DNA of 64,000 nucleotides from Campylobacteraceae bacterium (GTDB taxonomy: Bacteria; Campylobacterota; Campylobacteria; Campylobacterales; Arcobacteraceae). The stretch is from the NCBI GenBank assembly GCA_013373175.1, contig JABXII010000006.1:112813-176812 (forward strand), written 5' to 3'. Positions 54,926-64,000 of this stretch are shown here, one piece after another (positions within the stretch are counted from its first letter, which is position 1; every line of letters begins with the position of its first letter). The position numbers were made by a program, and so were the translations under genes. The notes under the pieces are model-generated. The model did not search any database, was not told where the DNA came from, and saw nothing but the letters and a program-made list of their open reading frames with translations.

Positions 54926-56836
54926 TTATAATTCGTTTTTAATTCTCTCAACTAAAGACTCAACTGTAAATCCAAACTCTTTAAATAGTTCATCAGCTGG
55001 TCCTGAAGCACCAAATGAATCCATTCCAAATACTTCATCAGCAAATCTATAATATTCCATACCTCTTGCTGCTTCAACTGCAAATACTTTTGTAGAAGGC
55101 TTAATAATTTTAGAGATATATTCTTTATCTTGTTCAATTAAAAGGTCAAAACAAGGAACAGAAACAATATTTGCTTTTATACCTTCTTTATCTAATTGAC
55201 AAGCTGCTTTAAGTGCTAAAGAAACTTCTGAACCTGAAGCCATAATAGTAACAGTAGCATCTTCTCTTTCTTTTAATAAGTATCCACCATTTGATACATC
55301 ACCATAAGCTTTTTCTTTTTTAAGAACTTCTAGATTTTGTCTTGAACAAACAAATGCTGTTGGTGCATTCATTTTTAAAGCAACTTTCCAAGAGTCAACA
55401 TTTTCTGTTGCATCTGCTGGTCTAAATGTATAGAAATTTGGTAAAGCTCTAAATTGTGATAAGTGTTCAATTGGTTGGTGAGTTGGTCCATCTTCTCCAA
55501 CACCAATAGAATCATGAGTCCATACAAAGTGTTGTGGAATTGAAGCTAAAGCTGCAATTCTTGCACTTGGTTTTAAGTAATCAGAGAATACAAAGAATGT
55601 AGCAGAGAACACTCTAAATAATCCATATAGATTCATTGCATTTGTCATAGCTGCCATTGCATGTTCTCTAATTCCAAAGTGAATATTTCTTCCATTTGGA
55701 AAGTCACCCATATTTGCTAGTTCTGTTTTATTTGATGGAGCAAGGTCAGCTGAACCACCTAAGAAACCTGGAATTGTTTCTGCAATTGCATTTAAAATTT
55801 TATGATTTGAACCTCTTGTTGCAACAGAAGTACCTGCTTCAAATTCTGGATATTTAATTGCATCAAAATCAGGGTTTTGTAATTGTTTAATTTTTTCTTT
55901 TGCTTCTTCAGATAAAGATTCAGTCCAAGCATTTTCAGCTTCAACACCTTTGATTAATTTATCAAATGCACCTTTAATATCATATGGAACAACAAAAGTC
56001 TCTTCTGGATCAAATCCAGCTTTTACTTTAGAAGCTTTAATCTCATCTTCACCTAATGGAGCACCATGCGTATGATGGCTTCCTTCTAAAGTTGCTGCAC
56101 CTTTACCAATTGCAGTATTTGCAATAATAAGTGTTGGCTTATCAGAAGCTTTAGCTGCAACTATTGCTTTATCAATTTGGTCAAAATTGTGACCATCTAT
56201 TTCAAGTACTTCAAAATTAATAGCTTGGAATCTTTTCTTAACATTTTCAGACCAAGCAATTGATGTATCACCTTCAATTGTGATTTCATTTGAATCATAG
56301 ATAACAACTAAATTATCTAAATTCAGGTGTCCTGCTGTTGCACACGCTTCATAAGAAATACCTTCTTGTAAATCTCCATCACCACATAAACAATAAACGT
56401 TGTGATTGATAATATCTTTACCTAAAACATTTTGTGCATATTTTGAAGCCATTGCAAAACCAACTGCATTTGCAATACCTTGTCCTAAAGGACCAGTTGT
56501 AATTTCAACACCATGAGTATGTCCATATTCTGGATGACCTGGAGTTTTAGAGTTGTGTTGTCTAAACTCTTTCATATCTGATAAACTTACATCAAATCCC
56601 CATAGATGTAATAAAGAGTAAACTAAACCTGTAGCATGACCACCTGAGAAAACTAATCTATCTCTGTTTAGCCATTTGTCATTTGATGGGTTTAAGTTTA
56701 AGTGAGAACTTAAAACTGTAGCAATATCAGCCATACCCATTGGTGCACCTGGGTGTCCTGAGTTTGCTTTTTGAACCATATCAGCCGCTAAGAACCTAAT
56801 CGTATCTGCTTGTTTTTGAAGTAGTTGTTTTGACAT
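54926..56836 (-). CDS. tkt: transketolase
   Basis: 636 residues, thiamine diphosphate enzyme moving two-carbon units in the pentose phosphate pathway. Motifs: NSGHPGAPMGMADIA, HGVEITTGPLGQGIANAVG, GDGDLQEGISYEA...N (ThDP-binding GDG-x~27-N), and in the pyrimidine domain FGIREHAMAAMTNAM and THDSIGVGEDGPTHQPIEHL. With tal (5.7 kb) it provides erythrose 4-phosphate to the DAHP synthase. Single gene with an unremarkable 117-bp gap to the next one. Confidence 0.97.
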   Translation of the reverse strand: MSKQLLQKQADTIRFLAADMVQKANSGHPGAPMGMADIATVLSSHLNLNPSNDKWLNRDRLVFSGGHATGLVYSLLHLWGFDVSLSDMKEFRQHNSKTPGHPEYGHTHGVEITTGPLGQGIANAVGFAMASKYAQNVLGKDIINHNVYCLCGDGDLQEGISYEACATAGHLNLDNLVVIYDSNEITIEGDTSIAWSENVKKRFQAINFEVLEIDGHNFDQIDKAIVAAKASDKPTLIIANTAIGKGAATLEGSHHTHGAPLGEDEIKASKVKAGFDPEETFVVPYDIKGAFDKLIKGVEAENAWTESLSEEAKEKIKQLQNPDFDAIKYPEFEAGTSVATRGSNHKILNAIAETIPGFLGGSADLAPSNKTELANMGDFPNGRNIHFGIREHAMAAMTNAMNLYGLFRVFSATFFVFSDYLKPSARIAALASIPQHFVWTHDSIGVGEDGPTHQPIEHLSQFRALPNFYTFRPADATENVDSWKVALKMNAPTAFVCSRQNLEVLKKEKAYGDVSNGGYLLKEREDATVTIMASGSEVSLALKAACQLDKEGIKANIVSVPCFDLLIEQDKEYISKIIKPSTKVFAVEAARGMEYYRFADEVFGMDSFGASGPADELFKEFGFTVESLVERIKNEL

Positions 56837-56925
56837 AATTATCCTAATTATTGTGTGTTTTGTTGATTAATTTTGTGCGATTATACCTAAAAATAGTTAA
56901 ATGATATTTGAAGTAAAAAAAGCTT

Positions 56926-56953
56926 AAAAGAAAAGGAAGATTCCTTTTCTTTT
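56926..56953 (-). terminator. terminator of the giant adhesin gene
   Basis: 13-bp perfect stem (AAAAGAAAAGGAA with TTCCTTTTCTTTT) and a 2-nt loop directly before the stop codon position on the plus coordinates. On the minus strand it is followed by further T-rich sequence. Confidence 0.6.
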
Positions 56954-59900
56954 TTAGATGTCTGATTCTATTGAAACATCATCATCTATAAGCACAGTTA
57001 CATTTGCTGTTGCTGAGCTTGTACCTTGATATACATTAAATGTATTTCCATCTGAATCAGTTTCAGTACCTTTATTTACCCAGTTATCAGCTCCACCTTC
57101 TAACATAACTTTATCACCACTATCTCCAAAGATCTTTAAAATATTTTCATCATCTGTTAAATCCTCAATGCTTTGTTCATCAACAATTAATTCATTTATA
57201 AAGTCATTTGTTAAATCAATTTCTTCTATGTTGTTAACATTTGATTTAATATCTGATAAATCAATATCATCATTTTCTAAAATTTTCAGTGTATCTTCAC
57301 CTTCACCGCCATCTACTGTATCACCAATATTATAAATAATTTCATCATCCCCTGCACCTGCATTTATAGTTGCAGAATTTCCTTGTGAATCAAATTTTTC
57401 ATCGGCATCAGTTCCAGTCATATTAGATGAAGGTTCAATTTCTAATTTTGCATTTTCAGTAATTGTATTTGTATCGCCATTCTCTTTTTCAGTTGAAGTC
57501 ACACTTGCACTCATAGAGTTGATTTGTGATGATGTTAAATTATCAGAAGATATAAATGTATACGTGTGTTCATTTCCTTCATCATTTGGTAAAGTAACTG
57601 TACCATTAGAAACAGTATACTCTGTTCCATCACTATCTTTTATAGATGATACAGAAGAAGGAATATTATCAAGTGTAATTTGAGATAGGCTCTCACTACC
57701 ATCAAGGTCACCTAATATTGCAGCTAAAGTAATTGTATAACTATATACTGTTGTAGTAGCTGTAGGTAAAGAATTAAATACATCAGAATTACCTTTTACT
57801 ACAGTATCTCCTACTTTAATGTTTTCAAAATCTTTTACTTTATCTTGAATACAACCTACATTATTATCATATTCTTCTTTTGTATAACCATTTAAAATTA
57901 TAGAGTCATTTCCCCATCCTCCTGATATATTGTTACTATAAACTCTTCCATCTATTTGTAACATATCATTACCTGAACCTAAAGAAATTTCACTGTACGA
58001 ATTTACATTACCTTTAATATGTACTTTATCATTCTGTGAACCTGTATCTATATCACCTGAGATATTACCACCTACATATACTTCATCATCTCCTGCTTCT
58101 GTCACTATATCTGAAGAAGAAGTAACATTGCCTTCTATTTGCACTTTATCAGCCTGTGAACCTGTGTCTATATCACCTGAGACATTGCCACCTACATATA
58201 CTTCATCATTTCCTGATGCTGTCACTATGTCTGAATAAGAATTAACATTACCTTCTATTTGTACTTTATCATTCTGTGAACCTGTATCTATATCACCTGA
58301 GATATTTCCTTTTACTGTTATATTATCTTCTCCACTAGATGTTTCTATCTTACTATTAGAATAAACATTACCATCTATAACTACTTCATCTTTACCTGAA
58401 TATGTATATATATCACCATCTATGTTATTATTGATTAATACTTTATCATTATGATAATCACCTTTGAGATCATCGAATGTACCTAAGTTATTTAATACTA
58501 TTGAGTTACTTGAAGTATTACTTCCATCCCACTCATCAAAAGTTAAGTCCATTGAAGAAGAACCTGGAATCTCAACTTCTCCATTTGCTTCTACGCTAAA
58601 GCTTAGTGTAGGCGCACTAGCAACTGTATCAACTGTATTTGTAATATCAATATTTACATCAAAGTTTGCAGTATCTCCATTTTCATCACTTACATTTACA
58701 ATGAAACTTTCACTTTCTTCAACTATATTACTTCGTAATCCACCAAATGAGTAATCACCTGTTTCAAAGTTAAATTCTAATACTCCACCAGAGCTAGTTT
58801 CTACACTAAGAATATTATTTGAAGAATCAGCTATTGTATATGTAACACCATCTACTACAATTGAATCAATTGTTTTCTCGCCATCTCCACCTGAAATGTT
58901 GTCAAGAATATTCCCATCAACTTTTTTATAAACATTTTCTACAAGTTTATCTTTTAAATCATTTTCATTTTCAATAATCGTTACATTAGTTTTTACATTA
59001 CCAACATTTTGTGCAACCATATCTAAATATGTACTATTAGTAATTCCTTTGCCTATTCCTATTACATTTAACTCTTTGGCATTTTCCTCTAAGAAATCTT
59101 TCCATTTATTTAAATATCTGCTATCTATTATTCCAGCTTCACCTAAGCCTGATTGGCTATCGTCATTCTCTACATTTGGTTTACCATCTGAAATAAAGTA
59201 GATAGTAGCTTTTTCTCCATTTTCAGGTGCAACATAGTCTGTATACGTTTCTTCTAAGGCATCTTCATAGTTTGTTTGTCCACCTGCACTCATATTATTG
59301 ATAATATTTAAGGCATCTTCTGCACTATACCAACCATTTTCTGAACCACTTCCATCTAAGTCATCTGCAGTTGCTGAGAATTTTGTTAGATTCACTTTAA
59401 TATTAGAATATTGCTCATAAGTATCAATCATGTTTTCTAAAGCTTCTTTTGCAAGTGCTAATCTAGTTGTCCATGTTCCATCTTCAAGTTTTACATTATC
59501 GTTCATACTTCCAGAAATATCTAACACAATGATAATATTTTCACTACCTTTTACAGTATTTGCTTCAAAATCTAATGTTTTTGACTCATCATCTACATAA
59601 ACTAATGCATCACTATCATTTGCTTCTTTATAGTTTGTACCATCATCATTATCTCTTGTCTCTGTAGCTCTTGCAGTGATTCCTAAATCAATATTTTCTG
59701 TTCCTTTTGGAACTGTCATTTTAATACTACCATCAACATCTTTTGTGCCTTCAGGTAGATTAACAGTCCATGTTCCATCATTATTATTTGTCAATGTATA
59801 TGAAGAGTTTGTTGATGTAAGTTCTGCATTTGTTGGAACATTAGTAATTGTTACTGTTAAACTTTCACTTCCATCTAAATCAGATAACTCTGCACTAAAA

Positions 59901-62900
59901 TCAACATCATATTCAATAACTGTTTCACCTGTATCTGGAACTTCAGCATCACCTTTTGTTGTACCATCACCAAAAACAATACCTTCTATATTATTAACAG
60001 TTAAGATTTCACCTGTATCTAAATCTTTAATTTGACAATCTATATTATCATGACCTTGTTCTGGACCATTATAATTTAGTATTTCATATTTTGAAGCAGC
60101 TTTTGCTAAATAAAGAAGGTCAACCCCAGTACCACCTGCAACAGCTCCTCCATTTATATCACCAGTGATTGCTATGATATCATTACCACCATTACTATTT
60201 ATATTTGAACCACCTGCAATATCATTGTATGTTATTACGTCATCGCCATTTGTACCATGAGTATTTACATTTTGTAAAGCATTTTCAATAGAGAATGTTG
60301 TTTCGCCAATTTTCACTAAATCGAAAGTTATATTTTGTTGGTTTCCACCTGCATTTTCTGCATTATTATTGTGTTCTGAATTTCCAGGAGCATTTTGATC
60401 TCCATTTCCAAATCCATTGTTTCCACCTTTGTTATCAATAACCACTGTTTTTTCAATACCACCACTAACATCAATACTAGCAGTAGGTGCGTCTGCAACT
60501 GCAATTACCTCTATATCAGTTGTATAATCAACATCTTTAAAGTTACCATCTTCATCACCTATTTGGAATTTGAAACTTGTATCAGCATCACTATTAGCTT
60601 CTGGTTCATAAGTTACATTACCAGCTGCAATATTTGCTAAAGATATTATTTGTCCTTCAGTAATTTCAATTTTTGTATCTTCTGTGGCAGTATAAGTGTT
60701 TCCTTCTTTATCAATTAGTATTTCACCTTTATGAACAGTTAAATATAAAGTTCCTTCACTTGGAAGTTCTGTGATTTTAAACTGTTTTACAGCCTCTCCA
60801 TATTCTCCAAAATCTGTTTCAGTTAAAACATAAGTTTCATCTTCATTTATTGTTATAGAATCATCTGTTGAACTAAAATCATCTGTAAAAGAACCACTTA
60901 AATCAAAAGAATCAGTAGAAGGTTTTACATCTTCATAGTTTCCTCCAATTATGTCTTTTACTTTAATTTCTACATTTGATAAATCATTGAAATCTTTAGC
61001 ATCTAAAGTTAAAGTTCCTCTTCCAGTTGCATTTAACTCTACTTCATATTCCGTACCATTTACTTCAACGATTGCTTTTGCACTTCCTTGAGGAGGATAG
61101 TCTTCGTCAACTTGAATATTAAATGTAATTTTACCTTCAGATGTATTTATATTTGTAATTTCAGGGTCAATTACTTCTGTATATGAAACTTTATGAATTA
61201 AATAATCATCATCATGTCCTGGTGCTGAGAATTCAGCTTTATCAAATGCCATAGGATTGCCATTTTCATCTGGGAATTCAAAAGTATATGATAAATCAAC
61301 TCTATCTGTTCCACCTTGTGCAGAAACTTCTTTTATTAAGTTGCCATCCATATCATAATATTTAACAGTTGCATCAGTGTTTTTTCCACCACCTGCAACT
61401 GTAGCATATCCTATATCTTGCCCATCATTAGAGAATGTGATTTTTGCAGTTTCATGATTGTTTCTCCAAGCAAAAGCAACATCAAGAGAATCTACATCAT
61501 TAGTAAAATCAAAAACTATTTTTTCACTTGTTCCATTAGAACCATAACCTAATTCAGATTTTGCTCCTCCTCCAGAGGTATTCCCATCAACACCAAATCC
61601 ATCATGATTTGTTCCTTTTACAACAGATAAAGTTCCAGGATTTCCATTTTTATCATAAACTGCAATATTTACTCCAGTTGCATCTCCAAATTCAGTATCT
61701 ACATCAATTACTTTTGGAGAAGTAGCAACTGCTGTAACTGTTACATCAACAGGGTCTACATCGTCTGTTACTTTAAAAGTATTATCATCATTGTTATATG
61801 AAACATTTCCTTCATAGCTACCTCCTGAGTGACTTATTATTTCAGCATTGAAAGTATCATCATCATCTTTATACTTATCATCTTCTCTTACTTCTAAATC
61901 AAAAGTAGCAGAAGTTTCTCCTGCTTTGATAGTTACTTCTCTAGGCTCATCATTTATATTAACTACTACTTTTAAATCACTTTGAGGAGCATTAGTTACG
62001 CTTATTGTATATGTGGCTTTTGTAGCATTTTCATCTACATTATCTGGAGAATCTAGTGTAATCACTACATCTTTATTATTTGAGTCATCATCTATAATAT
62101 CTGTATTTACTGTGTCTCTATTTTCATCAATTGAGATAGTATCTATATCTGGAGATATCGATGTAATTTGTATTTCATAATTCTCTTTATTTTCATAGAA
62201 GTTATCATCGATTGTTGATACATCAAGATTAATATGTCCACTACCTTTAGGAATAGTTACTGTTATCTCTTTAGTATAATCTTGTCCATCTACTGCTGTT
62301 CCAGTATATGTTAATGTAACAGTTATATCTTCTTGGGCAATTACTATATTTCCATTCTCATCTTTTAAATCAATTACATAGTAACCATCATAACCTTCTG
62401 TAACATCAATATCATCACCAGTAACTCTTTGTGTAGTAATAATTAAATCGTCAAAATCCTTATCTCCATTATTAGGAAGGTCTTCGATTTTTATTGTTTG
62501 AGTTCCATCATCATTATCTTCTATAATAAAGTGTTCTTTTCCATCTACATTAAAGTCTTTATCTTGGTATATAGTGATTTTTTGATCTATTTCTTTACCA
62601 TCTACAATTAATTTTGGATGTCCAGTACTATTGTCAAAAGATAACTCTGCATCTTCTAAACTGCTAATTCTATCTGCTCCATCTGCAATTAATAAGAACT
62701 TGATATTTGGATTTCCATATGATGCTAATATATCACCTACACTTAAGCCATCATCTGAATTTAACATAATCAGTTTTGGATTTGTAGGATTTCCATTTTC
62801 ATCTAATTCATATGTTAATAAACTATTACTATATCCAGCATGATCACTACCATAATAAACATTTGTATATTCACCTGTTATACCTACTTTTAAAGAAGAA

Positions 62901-64000
62901 GAAGGAGAATCAACATCAATATTTACTGTAGCATCATCAAAGTCAACATCTTCATAGTTTCCACCAGTAACATTTGTAACTTTAGCATTAAAAGTGTCAT
63001 TTTCAGGTGTAAAAGTAAATGTACCTGTAGTTTCACCTGCTGGAATAGTTATAGTTTCTTCCTTACCATCTACTAATATAGTAACAACTGCAGGAGAATT
63101 TGTATCAGTTGGGTTTGATAGCTCTACTGTTAATGTAACACTTTTTGCTGAATCGAAGATATATGTATCATTTTCTGATAAAGAACCATTATATTCAGGA
63201 ACTTTGTTATCATAATCATTGTCGGCTTCTCTTAACTGTTCTCCATACTCATCAAAAATATATTGGCCACCTTTTATTTCATATCCCGTAACCTTTTGAC
63301 CAGTTGAAGACTCAATAGCTTCAATATACTTAGTTGGATCAGTTGGGTCTTTAATATCCCCACTATACTCTACTTTAATTCTAGTTCCATCTGATAAAGT
63401 ATAATTTACATGAGATATACCTTTTGTTAATTCATTAACATTTACAACTTCAGTTTTTACTTCGGCACTTAAATCTACTGTTGTTGTATCAATTGTATCT
63501 TTTACATCTGTTGTTGCTGCAGTTGTATCGAAGTCTAAATCTTCAAATTTATCTCCAGTTCCATTTGCATCTTCAATAGCATCTGTGATTTTTACTGATA
63601 AATCTGTTGCATCTACATAAACATCATCACTCTCTGCATCTACACTTACACTTCCTGTTGCACTATTTGCAGGTATTGTAATAGTTTCTCCATTATCTAG
63701 TGTTACTGTTACATCATTTTTTGCATTAACAGTTTCACTTGTTGGGTTTCCATTAGCATCAGTTTTATAAATTGTTGCAGTATATGTAATTGCATCTGAT
63801 CCGTCACCTTCATCTACTGTTGATGTTGCTGTTAATACTACTTTTACTTTGTCAATTGTATCTACTACTGTTTCATCTTTTGAGTTATTTACTAATGTTA
63901 ATTGCTCATAGTTACTTGCCCCATCTGAATCTGAAGCTGCTAAATCTGTTGCTTTTGGAATTGTATCTGTATCTTTAAATACATCTGATTCACTAAAGTC
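56954..64000 (-). CDS. giant type I-secreted adhesin with vWA domain (N-terminus beyond the window)
   Basis: The frame is open without a stop from 56954 to the right edge: 2,348 codons and still no start. The visible ATG at 62767 is internal, because homologous Ig-like sequence continues upstream. Strongly acidic, no cysteine clusters. From N to C: Ig-like/Calx-beta repeats (64.0-61.0 kb), RTX-like GGxGxD units (~60.1-60.3 kb), T1SS-143-type repeats (SESLTVTITNVPTNAEL), a vWA domain (~58.9-59.55 kb) with intact MIDAS (DISGSM, GGQTNYED, FISDGKP), a 120-bp-repeat block (~57.9-58.5 kb), and a C-terminal type I secretion region (INAGAGDDEIIY to DDDVSIESDI). No transporter genes are in view. Confidence 0.9.
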   Translation of the reverse strand, partial: DFSESDVFKDTDTIPKATDLAASDSDGASNYEQLTLVNNSKDETVVDTIDKVKVVLTATSTVDEGDGSDAITYTATIYKTDANGNPTSETVNAKNDVTVTLDNGETITIPANSATGSVSVDAESDDVYVDATDLSVKITDAIEDANGTGDKFEDLDFDTTAATTDVKDTIDTTTVDLSAEVKTEVVNVNELTKGISHVNYTLSDGTRIKVEYSGDIKDPTDPTKYIEAIESSTGQKVTGYEIKGGQYIFDEYGEQLREADNDYDNKVPEYNGSLSENDTYIFDSAKSVTLTVELSNPTDTNSPAVVTILVDGKEETITIPAGETTGTFTFTPENDTFNAKVTNVTGGNYEDVDFDDATVNIDVDSPSSSLKVGITGEYTNVYYGSDHAGYSNSLLTYELDENGNPTNPKLIMLNSDDGLSVGDILASYGNPNIKFLLIADGADRISSLEDAELSFDNSTGHPKLIVDGKEIDQKITIYQDKDFNVDGKEHFIIEDNDDGTQTIKIEDLPNNGDKDFDDLIITTQRVTGDDIDVTEGYDGYYVIDLKDENGNIVIAQEDITVTLTYTGTAVDGQDYTKEITVTIPKGSGHINLDVSTIDDNFYENKENYEIQITSISPDIDTISIDENRDTVNTDIIDDDSNNKDVVITLDSPDNVDENATKATYTISVTNAPQSDLKVVVNINDEPREVTIKAGETSATFDLEVREDDKYKDDDDTFNAEIISHSGGSYEGNVSYNNDDNTFKVTDDVDPVDVTVTAVATSPKVIDVDTEFGDATGVNIAVYDKNGNPGTLSVVKGTNHDGFGVDGNTSGGGAKSELGYGSNGTSEKIVFDFTNDVDSLDVAFAWRNNHETAKITFSNDGQDIGYATVAGGGKNTDATVKYYDMDGNLIKEVSAQGGTDRVDLSYTFEFPDENGNPMAFDKAEFSAPGHDDDYLIHKVSYTEVIDPEITNINTSEGKITFNIQVDEDYPPQGSAKAIVEVNGTEYEVELNATGRGTLTLDAKDFNDLSNVEIKVKDIIGGNYEDVKPSTDSFDLSGSFTDDFSSTDDSITINEDETYVLTETDFGEYGEAVKQFKITELPSEGTLYLTVHKGEILIDKEGNTYTATEDTKIEITEGQIISLANIAAGNVTYEPEANSDADTSFKFQIGDEDGNFKDVDYTTDIEVIAVADAPTASIDVSGGIEKTVVIDNKGGNNGFGNGDQNAPGNSEHNNNAENAGGNQQNITFDLVKIGETTFSIENALQNVNTHGTNGDDVITYNDIAGGSNINSNGGNDIIAITGDINGGAVAGGTGVDLLYLAKAASKYEILNYNGPEQGHDNIDCQIKDLDTGEILTVNNIEGIVFGDGTTKGDAEVPDTGETVIEYDVDFSAELSDLDGSESLTVTITNVPTNAELTSTNSSYTLTNNNDGTWTVNLPEGTKDVDGSIKMTVPKGTENIDLGITARATETRDNDDGTNYKEANDSDALVYVDDESKTLDFEANTVKGSENIIIVLDISGSMNDNVKLEDGTWTTRLALAKEALENMIDTYEQYSNIKVNLTKFSATADDLDGSGSENGWYSAEDALNIINNMSAGGQTNYEDALEETYTDYVAPENGEKATIYFISDGKPNVENDDSQSGLGEAGIIDSRYLNKWKDFLEENAKELNVIGIGKGITNSTYLDMVAQNVGNVKTNVTIIENENDLKDKLVENVYKKVDGNILDNISGGDGEKTIDSIVVDGVTYTIADSSNNILSVETSSGGVLEFNFETGDYSFGGLRSNIVEESESFIVNVSDENGDTANFDVNIDITNTVDTVASAPTLSFSVEANGEVEIPGSSSMDLTFDEWDGSNTSSNSIVLNNLGTFDDLKGDYHNDKVLINNNIDGDIYTYSGKDEVVIDGNVYSNSKIETSSGEDNITVKGNISGDIDTGSQNDKVQIEGNVNSYSDIVTASGNDEVYVGGNVSGDIDTGSQADKVQIEGNVTSSSDIVTEAGDDEVYVGGNISGDIDTGSQNDKVHIKGNVNSYSEISLGSGNDMLQIDGRVYSNNISGGWGNDSIILNGYTKEEYDNNVGCIQDKVKDFENIKVGDTVVKGNSDVFNSLPTATTTVYSYTITLAAILGDLDGSESLSQITLDNIPSSVSSIKDSDGTEYTVSNGTVTLPNDEGNEHTYTFISSDNLTSSQINSMSASVTSTEKENGDTNTITENAKLEIEPSSNMTGTDADEKFDSQGNSATINAGAGDDEIIYNIGDTVDGGEGEDTLKILENDDIDLSDIKSNVNNIEEIDLTNDFINELIVDEQSIEDLTDDENILKIFGDSGDKVMLEGGADNWVNKGTETDSDGNTFNVYQGTSSATANVTVLIDDDVSIESDI
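57955..58320 (-). repeat. 120-bp tandem repeats in the adhesin
   Basis: Exact 120-bp period: the same plus-strand segment recurs at about 58033, 58153 and 58273. Each unit codes 40 residues in two ~20-residue turns, for instance NVSGDIDTGSQADKVQIEG followed by a turn ending DDEVYVGG. More diverged turns flank it to ~58460. Looks like an RTX-related beta-solenoid. Confidence 0.85.

Noticed and set aside
57955..58460. Regularly spaced repeats, CRISPR-like at first sight
   Set aside because: Period is 120 bp and the whole unit is repeated, with no unique spacers. The reading frame runs through it and codes RTX-like turns.
62765..62767. ATG as the start of a 1937-residue protein
   Set aside because: The same frame stays open to the right edge and codes continuous Ig-like repeat sequence (for example VTNVTGGNYEDVDFDDATVN). 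There is no SD at this ATG.
63790..63978. Plus-strand Leu-rich 62-codon frame opposite the adhesin
   Set aside because: Same shadow effect of repetitive Thr/Val/Asp codons in the adhesin gene.

Overview
The window is AT-rich, tightly packed bacterial chromosome. Gene content and protein style point to the Campylobacterota, most likely a marine member of the Arcobacteraceae: epsilon-type flagellar genes, a class II DAHP synthase, a LOV-histidine kinase, paired amtB/P-II genes, and short intergenic gaps with TATAAT-type -10 boxes but poor -35 boxes. I see no rRNA, tRNA, CRISPR array, prophage or insertion sequence. The family placement is inferred from recognised protein features, not from a database search.

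Layout. 1-8.2 kb is housekeeping: an RCK-type protein cut by the left edge, tgt, gatC, an ArsC/Spx-like protein, a membrane protein, class II DAHP synthase, transaldolase, serB, ruvX and acpS. 8.3-16.6 kb is a sensory island. A LOV-domain histidine kinase faces a three-gene operon coding for a CheB-CheR-PAS fusion with a decayed kinase tail, a PAS-GGDEF-EAL protein, and a cobalamin-binding protein with a CarH-like helical cap. 16.7-21.1 kb holds an orphan OppB/DppB-type permease, panC, rimO and tilS. 21.1-32.6 kb is a flagellar locus. On the minus strand it runs from an acidic repeat protein through fliQ, fliJ-like, motE-like, fliL, a small membrane protein, flgH, flgK and fliD to fliS and a fliT-like gene. 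On the plus strand it has flgI and fliM. 32.6-41.3 kb is nitrogen regulation: pyrC, two separate amtB-glnK pairs, a membrane protein, a degenerate AAA+/Fis-like protein and glnD.

41.3-45.5 kb codes for a three-part LplT-PlsC-Aas lipid recycling protein under a MerR-type regulator. Its promoter lies between two matching 29-bp palindromes 52 bp apart. 45.5-47.9 kb holds a PepSY membrane protein and a RarD-type transporter. 47.9-51.7 kb is an arsenic operon (arsR, a gamma-glutamylcyclotransferase, arsB, arsC, an ArsP-like permease and a small thioredoxin-like protein) with two matching ArsR-type operators. 51.7-56.9 kb holds a MOSC protein, a double SBP-GGDEF protein and transketolase. From 56.9 kb to the right edge runs one open reading frame of more than 2,340 codons. 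It encodes the C-terminal part of a giant acidic type I-secreted adhesin with a von Willebrand A domain and a 120-bp tandem repeat.

The most distinctive part is the sensory island, which puts a blue-light sensor, a likely adenosylcobalamin sensor, c-di-GMP turnover and receptor-methylation enzymes next to each other about 5 kb from the flagellar genes. Other points of interest are the twin palindromes at the MerR/aas promoter, the matching Hook-IN expansions in FlgK and FliD, and the acidic repeat protein heading the flagellar operon.
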